DNA from: Ascaphus truei
Lineage: Eukaryota; Chordata; Amphibia; Anura; Ascaphidae
Assembly: GCA_036426205.1 (NCBI GenBank)
Contig: CM071568.1
Location: forward strand, 116,186,626 to 116,250,625
DNA: 64,000 bases
Direction of reading: 5' to 3'
A model generated the notes under the pieces. It searched no databases. It was given only the letters and a program-made list of their open reading frames with translations, and was not told the origin of the DNA. Position 1 is the first letter of the stretch; each line of letters begins with the position of its first letter. Of this stretch, positions 57,460 through 64,000 are shown in pieces. A program made the translations under genes and the position numbers.

Positions 57460-58140
57460 GGCAGGATGACCATGGTTTGTGAGGAGGCAACACCGTTCTT
57501 CTAGTGAAATAATTTGCTGGTGGTTTTATTTGTCCATAAACATAACAAAACAATGGGTGCTCTGTCCCTTTAAGTAAAACAAAAACAAACAAAAGCCTAT
57601 CCCCATTAGGGAAGCTAACTAAACAAGGTTAAGCCTATCTACTAGGCTGGTTAGCTAAGCTAGACCAGACCAACAATATTTGGTAATACCACTTGGCTCC
57701 TCTTGTTCTCACTGGTATCTACTGCAGCATCAGACATCCCCGGACTGTGACACTTAGGAAGGCTAGTTTCTCTTTGTCAGCACACTCTCCACTCTTATTT
57801 GCTAAAAAGTGCCATTCCTGCTCTTTCTGTTGTTTACTGTGCCATATTTCCTAGCAGCTATCACAAACAGTGTTTCCACCTTCAGATTTCCTCGTACAAA
57901 CCCTATATTTCCTGTATTTTCTTGGTTACGAGATCACATTTCCCTTTCTAAAAGTGTTTAAAAAGTTGATAAGTAGATTTAACACCAGTTTTAACTTGTA
58001 AGAGGACAAGAGACGCCTCTTTGTGAGTTTACCTTCTCTCTGACTTTTGTTCTGAAGTTATTAAACCTGCTGCAGTCAGTGTGCGAGACTCTGTCTCTCC
58101 CCTGTGGGAAAGCTAACTTAAAAAGGGAGTGGAATGCAAT
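57460..58140. repeat. Repeat-like sequence of unknown family
   Basis: Less AT-rich than its neighbours, with phrases such as GGGTGCTCTGTCCCTTTAAG and CTGCTGCAGTCAGTGTGCGA. It could be an old LTR fragment, but I find no partner in the window. Confidence 0.2.
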
Positions 58141-58284
58141 TGCTAGCCCCATCTCATGTGATATATATTAAATATAGCAAGGGACATAAGCAGGTCTTTG
58201 GCTGTAGGGCATTTTGATTTGGTGGTGGAGAATTAATTATGTACTGCCAGAACAAGCTTGGACCACACGAGCCCCTGCGTGCTG

Positions 58285-58440
58285 CACAGGTAGAGTTGCC
58301 AGGTGCCCAGTATTGAACCAGACTGTCCTGTATTTGGACACTTTCCAGTAAAAAAATAGAGGTAATACTGGACATGTATGTGTATAGTGGTATAACCTCT
58401 CTGGACATAGTAACCAGTACAAAAGTACATTAGGCATCAT
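58285..58440. repeat. Possible MITE with internal palindrome
   Basis: Contains AGAGTTGCCAGGTGCCCAGT, GACTGTCCTGTATTTGGACA and GTAATACTGGACATG, a recurrent style of vertebrate miniature element built on repeated half-palindromes. Only one copy is seen here. Confidence 0.3.
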
Positions 58441-59879
58441 AATAGAATTTTTTTACAATATAAATGGTAATTAACCCCTTGGGTACTAGTGAGGAGAGCC
58501 TATGCAGCCTAACACATACTACAGTATTAATAATAAAATAAAACCACTTGATAAATAAAACCTACTTTGACTACCAATGTGGCAAAACAACTTTACGTCT
58601 TAGCTTTTGAAGTTCTGCTACAGTAGCTGTGATTTTACTAGCTCTTTCAGACATAATCAACACACATCCAACTTTTCCTGTCTGTGTGGGAAAGAACTTC
58701 ACCTTGCCTGGTTCAATTAACAGGAGATTAGGTGTGTCAATTAATCCTTTGCTTTATCACTGTATGTTTCATGGTAACCTACATTTATACAAAGTTCTTC
58801 TTGTACAAACTTTAAACATAATTTTTTTTGTAGAAGTGGCTAGTTTTTTGGGGAAAATGCTTGAACGGATTGTGAATTCTGATTGTGCAAATAAATGAAT
58901 ATATGTATTATTTATACAAATAATGCTAATCCCTGAAGAAATCCTATCCATACATGTATACATCTTTTTCATTTATTTAATTTCCTGTTTGTAAAAAATA
59001 AAAAATGTTGTGCATTTCGTAAAAAAAAAAATATATATATATTTTTTAAATTGAACTCAGATATAATTTATATAGAAATGGGCTACATTGGGTGTGTAAA
59101 ATCATACCTATAACCAGATCCTTACAGTATATAACAAAACCTACAGAATTTTTTAAACCGTAATGCGCCCTTGCATTATTTTAATGAATGTTGGTGCTAA
59201 TCATATGCAAAAGAAGTGTTTCCTCTAACAAACGCATATCCACAGACCTCCGTTATTCTTAATGCAGTGATTTAATGTTACACCAGTTAAGTCATGGCTA
59301 AACTTACCGTTACTCGCATTCAAACCCTTTAGATAGCTTCATGTTATGTGTACCATCGTGTTATAATAGCATACAAGCAACGTTTCGCTATTTGACAATT
59401 AATACAGGCGTTGTTTCCCCATCCCAACATCACTAATCACTCTAGCAGCTTATTTTATAGACAATAATGTTTATACTGTTCTACTGTACTGTCCCGAAAA
59501 GAAAAAGAAAATCATTTTTTGTTTATAAAAAAAGAGACAAAAAGAAAAATAATGTATAAATAACAGAACATATGTATAATGTCAGAAACTTCTTTTTAAG
59601 CTCTTTCTCCCATATTTTATTGTAAATCTTAGTGTTAACACCATGCAAAGCATCATAAAGCTCTTAAAACTATATTTACATGTGCATGCTAAAAAAAATG
59701 TTTCCTTACTGTAAATGTGTTTTTGACATAGCAAAAAATACACGAAACCAGGTTTTTAAATATAATTTTTAGTTTAATTCAGTGTTATATGACACTGCAA
59801 CAATAGAATAACAGAAAAAGCAAGCAATTCCAACATTGAAAAAAACAGAATACAATATTATTAAGAACATGGTGATATT
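58441..59879. other. AT-rich stretch without a gene
   Basis: Only short frames and A/T runs such as 59,020-59,050. Nothing recognised. Confidence 0.6.
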
Positions 59880-60340
59880 TTTCTTTGCCTAGGGGTGAAG
59901 GCATGACCCCCCTGCTGGTGACAAAAGTCACAATTGAGTCTCTGTTGGCGAAGTTGGCTCATCTAGAGGTATTGCCATTACACTAGACAATGTGAGTTGG
60001 CGTGGTAAGACGATATGGTGGCTTGAGAACTTCTAAGGCCTGTTGAACGACATTAACTAATTATATTCTAACAGAGCTGATGACCGGATTTAAGGCATGG
60101 ATTACTTCAATGGACTCCTGATGGTGTCTCCTTCCATCCGGAATTAGCCGCTGTGTGTTCCTACATGCAGCCTATGCACTGCTAGTAACTGCTGCTGATG
60201 CTGCAGGTTCAGGAGGTACCGCAGCTTGAGGTTCCACCTCCATTCAATTTAAAATTAAGAACTTTTCAGCCTCTTCATGTGAAGTATCCACGTGGGAAAC
60301 TTCTCCCTCTGAGGCCGACACTTGCATTGGGAGAGAGACC
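59880..60340 (-). pseudogene. Decayed coding-like remnant, unknown
   Basis: The minus strand shows a coding-like run broken by stops: QVSASEGEVSHVDTSHEEAE, then EPQAAVPPEPAASAAVTSSA, QRLIPDGRRHHQES and LVNVVQQALEVLKPPYR. The Pro/Ala-rich stretch and final helix recall accessory DNA-binding proteins of Harbinger transposons, but I cannot confirm this. Confidence 0.2.
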
Positions 60341-60534
60341 ATAAATAGGTATAACAATAAAATTCTGCCAGAATAAATATAAAATTAAGGCCAAGATCCT
60401 CAAAAGGGTGTGAACTTTCAGTACACCTTTATTTCCATTCTACTGAATGGAACTAAAAGGTGTGCTAAAGCTTTGCACCCTTTTATGATTTTGGTCATAT
60501 ATGCACAAATTATGTGCAACATTTTTAAAAAAAA

Positions 60535-60700
60535 ATTTATAAAAATGTTTTACCAGGAAGTAATACATTGAAAGTTACCTCTCGTTTTCAAGTTTGTCCT
60601 GGGCACAGAGTTATAAAAAATGCATGGTTACAATAAAGAACAGGGCTATACAGTGAAGTCACAGACATTTCATGGACAGATAGAGCTGGACAATTGGGTA
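60535..60700. repeat. Dispersed repeat fragment
   Basis: TTTTACCAGGAAGTAATACA through GTCCTGGGCACAGAGTTA forms an imperfect inverted arrangement common in vertebrate MITEs. A CCTTTGGC / GCCAAAGG hairpin lies nearby at 60,783-60,813. Confidence 0.3.
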
Positions 60701-60839
60701 TAGGGGAAAAAGGGCTTGTGAGTTTCAGATTGAAATAGAATATATTACCAAACATCAGCAAACAGCAGTAAACGGGTCACACCCTTTGGCTGCTCTTCGG
60801 CTGCGCCAAAGGCTATCCGCCTTTGGGGCAACGCAGATG

Positions 60840-61984
60840 TACTGTATACTATATGAATGTAAGTAAAAAAATGGCTTATATTTGTTTAAATGTTGAATAG
60901 CTTTCCTAAAGTGTGTTAAGGTTTAACATGCCTTTAATGCAAATGTTATGAACGTGACCTGAGGTGAAAAGGTTAAAGTTATTTGTGCTACTTGTCCTAC
61001 ATTTTAAATTTGGAGAATTGTGTTTTTGTGGAACATATCTAATTTTTAACAATTGATACATCAACAAAAATGTGTTCTAAAACACTGGAGCGAATACCAA
61101 TTGTCCGATACGGGCGCACAGACCCTTATTTATACACAAAAGCCCTCATAAACGAAAAAAATTGCAAAATGGCATGGTTTAGTAATAAGTAAAATATTTG
61201 GGGATCATAATGTTCTTGTTTTTTTTTTATTTATCTGCCTTCACACTAATAGGGGTGCTAAAATATGTTTGCAATAGACAAGGGGGTACCCGTTATTGTA
61301 TACAAAGGAGATAATTCCGGAAAGTTAACAGTCTAGCAACCATTTCTGACTATACGCTACATTCACAATCATAATATTATGCCCTCATTTTAATAACCAA
61401 CTACTGCAATATTCTACTACAATATAAAGCTTTAATTCCCCACACCTTGCAATCAATTTCAGATGATGTGCTTCAGATTTAATTTTTTTTTTCCCTTATG
61501 AAATCATTCTTCTGGTTTCAAAAGTATCTTACTCTCTCTTTCTCTTTTCAACTCTGTATAAAGATCATTGTATAACAAATAAAAAAAGTATATAACCAAA
61601 ACGTAGTGGGAAAAGTTTAAAACATTTAATATTCTGCTTCTGTATTTCATTTCCCTTTTTTGTTTCTCTACCAGTATCACTTATTTAATTATTACCATCA
61701 CCTGCTTTAACCTGGTCTCTGCACAGATCTACCCATTTTATATTTGCTGGTTATTTCCCTAAAACGTTCACTTTCATGTCCTGGCTATAAGCCAATCAGA
61801 CATGCATCATGCAGAATGTTGTACTAATGACTCCAATGGATTTCTTGTTCTACATGATTCAACCCTTCCTCATCTTTCTCGTGGTGGAGGATATTAAATA
61901 TATTTAAAAGTTTCCAACTGTTTTTCATTTCCCATGATTGTCCTGATTTATAGGAAAAGTCCTATGTTCTGGCTTGTGAGTCAG
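60840..61984. other. AT-rich stretch without a gene
   Basis: No coding or repeat signal that I can name. Confidence 0.6.
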
Positions 61985-62544
61985 CTATTCATCTACCAAT
62001 AAAAGAATATATAAGCAGGAAAATGCATGCTTTTTAAATATCTGGCATCCAGAAATACAGTAGCTACCTCTCCAGTGGGGAATGGACCTTTGGCACACAA
62101 AAAATGTGCGCTCCCTCATGATGTCATCTGCCAGCACCGAAGTGTTGAGTCGTGACGTCCCTGCACCTCTGCTCCACAGTAAAGCAGCTCCCATGGCCTC
62201 AGTGGAAAGAGGCCTAGCAGCACTGAAACAGTGCTGTATGCAGATGGCAATAGCATTATTACGAGGGCATAAAAGCGGCCATTCTAGAGGTATGCTCAGG
62301 AAATGGTACAGTACTGTAGGTAAATCCCCTCCATTTAAAGAAGCATCAACATGGCCCTCTGAAAAGGTATACAGGGAAAAATAAAACTGACAGGGAACCA
62401 GCCTGACGACCTTTCTTCGGCTGAGGTACGACAACAATAGCTGACTTAAGGAGGGTAACGTCCTCTCATATAGTGGTCACAAGAAGTGCTTGTCCTACCA
62501 TCTGTGTGGAGGATTAACTGCCCCATTAGTATGTTGTTGCTGTA

Positions 62545-63054
62545 GATGTAGAAGATATTATCATTGATATTAAAAGGCCATCTTACATTCCACTTTAACA
62601 GTTTTTAGCTGTTCAGCATATGTCCGAGGTTACTGTAACGCAGCAGGCCACCAACACCAGTGTCCACCAACTAAAACCACCACCAGTATTGCCAGACTTG
62701 CCGGCCAATGTATTACAACATTACCATTATCCATGTCTATATATTGGTTATCAGAGATTACCTGATGTAAGAGAACGGATACCAGAAAACCACATTTCAG
62801 GGACAACTTGGCTGAACTCAAATTACCAGTGCCACTGTGCCACTGTGCCACTGGTACTAATACCAATCACAAACACTGGTGTGTACGTGTTCAAACCGTG
62901 GAGGGAGAAGAGACAGGAGGAGGGACTCATGATGACGAGGAAGATAATGGAGGAGACTAACCCTGTGTGTACCTCTCCCACATATTTCTGTGGAATGACA
63001 CCTCAACATGTAGTATGGCATCTCATGCCACCGGCACACATTCACACCCACTAA
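62545..63054 (+). pseudogene. Coding-like segment of unknown family
   Basis: Frame 62,545 onward reads DVEDIIIDIKRPSYIPL, a TAA, then from Met 62,620 144 codons (MSEVTVTQQATNTSVHQ, LKPPPVLPDLPANVLQHYHY). The open frame on both sides of a single stop suggests a decayed coding sequence, perhaps from a transposon accessory gene. A TGCCACTG triplet repeat occurs at about 62,830-62,853. No family recognised. Confidence 0.25.
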
Positions 63055-63067
63055 TGGATTTCAGAAT

Positions 63068-63535
63068 ATGCTCTCTACGTTATGCAATACTAAGAGGTTG
63101 AGTAAGACTTCTATGGTCTCACACTCACAGTCCTTGGTCCTTCCTCTGTTTAATCTCAGATTTTGCTTTGATGGTGCTGCTATAACTGGTGATGAGAAGA
63201 ATGTGAAATTACTGTTCAGGAAAAGGGGGACAACTGCCTGTCTTAATGACTTGAGGCCTACGGCTCCTCCTAGTTTTAGTCATCATGGGGATAGGGACTA
63301 TACTGGTGGGGGTTGTGGCTCTAGCCTGTCTATAGGAAGACTGCTAGTGGTGGTGTTTATACATCTCTCTATTCCAACCCTGCAGGTGGTTGAGCAGGGA
63401 GGTGGTGCAAACAGGGGCTCCTTCTTTTCCCCTCTGAATGGTGGCACTAGACATTCTGCAGTGAACCATTCCCAAACCATGCTTTGTTTCCTGGGGGGAG
63501 AATGGCAATTAAAATACATCCATAAACAGGATTAG
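63068..63535 (+). other. Open frame of 155 codons, unassigned
   Basis: It follows the previous segment in another frame. Composition is mixed, with a Gly/Ser patch (YTGGGCGSSLS) and a hydrophobic run (LLVVVFIHLSIPTLQVV). No motif and no start context supports it as a gene. It may belong to the same decayed unit as 62,545-63,054. Confidence 0.15.
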
Positions 63536-64000
63536 AGATGTGTGGAGTTTTCACCCGAGTTCAAGAACCATGCAACATGTGTCCTGTTTTATTTGTGAAA
63601 ACAGTTGTGGTTGTCAGTTCGCAAGAGATTCTCCAAGCAATACTGTAAGCAACTGAGCATTTCAATTGTGTTTAATGTGCTAACTCCCATTCAGACCTTG
63701 AAATAGGGTGGAGAGAAAAAGAGACCTATTTTAATAAAGCATCCAGAAATTGATATACCTTCGGAGCCACATGGAAAATATACTAATCTGGATATGTAAA
63801 GTATATTAAATTATCATAATTACCAGCTACTGTAACTCAGAATGTGTTGTATAAATGAGTGTTTGGGGAGGTACAAGGCACATGATCTTTTGCTAAAATA
63901 GGTCTTAATATATCTCTCTCAGGGGGCTATGCACTAAACTCAATCCTTTGCGTCCGGATGTTCAAAAAAAGCACTTCCGTTAAAAAGTGAGGCCGGAGAC

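Overview
The window looks like repeat-dense vertebrate DNA, most likely amphibian. It is AT-rich with microsatellites. It carries a CR1/L2-like LINE, two Ty3/gypsy-type retroelements (one with a chromodomain integrase, one with a PNMA-like gag), a third LTR element with an unknown ORF, several families of TA-flanked miniature transposons, and many short modules resembling the hammerhead ribozymes of Penelope-like elements (PLEs). I find no host protein-coding gene and no tRNA or rRNA gene. The amphibian call is inference from repeat types, not from a marker gene.

The dominant feature is a giant inverted repeat. Bases 1 to about 27,115 are the reverse complement of about 27,212-53,275, turning at a spacer of about 97 bases (27,116-27,212) next to a 37-base N gap (27,275-27,311). 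Features in one arm recur in the other on the opposite strand, with coordinates summing to roughly 53,300 at the outer ends and 54,400 near the centre. The left arm differs mostly by single-base indels that break frames open in the right arm, as in unpolished long-read sequence. An assembly fold-back is the simplest explanation, but the arms also differ by blocks of 0.66, 1.36 and 2.5-versus-5.4 kb, which a plain fold-back does not explain.

Right arm (better copy), from the centre outward: a chromodomain gypsy on the minus strand (27,720-33,090) with 3' LTR, integrase, broken RNase H and RT, split by a GC-rich miniature transposon and by a 1.36-kb purine-rich block; PLE-like sequence and a 112-bp tandem duplication (33,100-34,000); a decayed gypsy with PNMA-like gag on the plus strand (34,130-37,930); AT-rich DNA with a TA-flanked MITE (39,652-40,047); microsatellites, a GC-rich MITE, a CpG-rich module and a palindromic PLE-like element (41,300-44,900); the unknown-ORF LTR element (44,978-48,896) inserted in a CR1-like LINE (48,897-51,000); then a fold-back repeat family (51,600-54,390). 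The left arm alone keeps the 3' half of the LTR element (both LTRs, 5-bp target duplication) and the 3' half of the LINE, giving a clear nesting order: LINE, then LTR element, then MITE.

The right flank (54,400-64,000) is AT-rich DNA with scattered decayed repeats and a few coding-like stretches I cannot assign. The most unusual element is the LTR retroelement at 44,978-48,896 / 4,445-10,230: its long ORF appears to start inside the 5' LTR, run across the LTR boundary and encode a repetitive Ser/Pro-rich protein with no recognisable polymerase.
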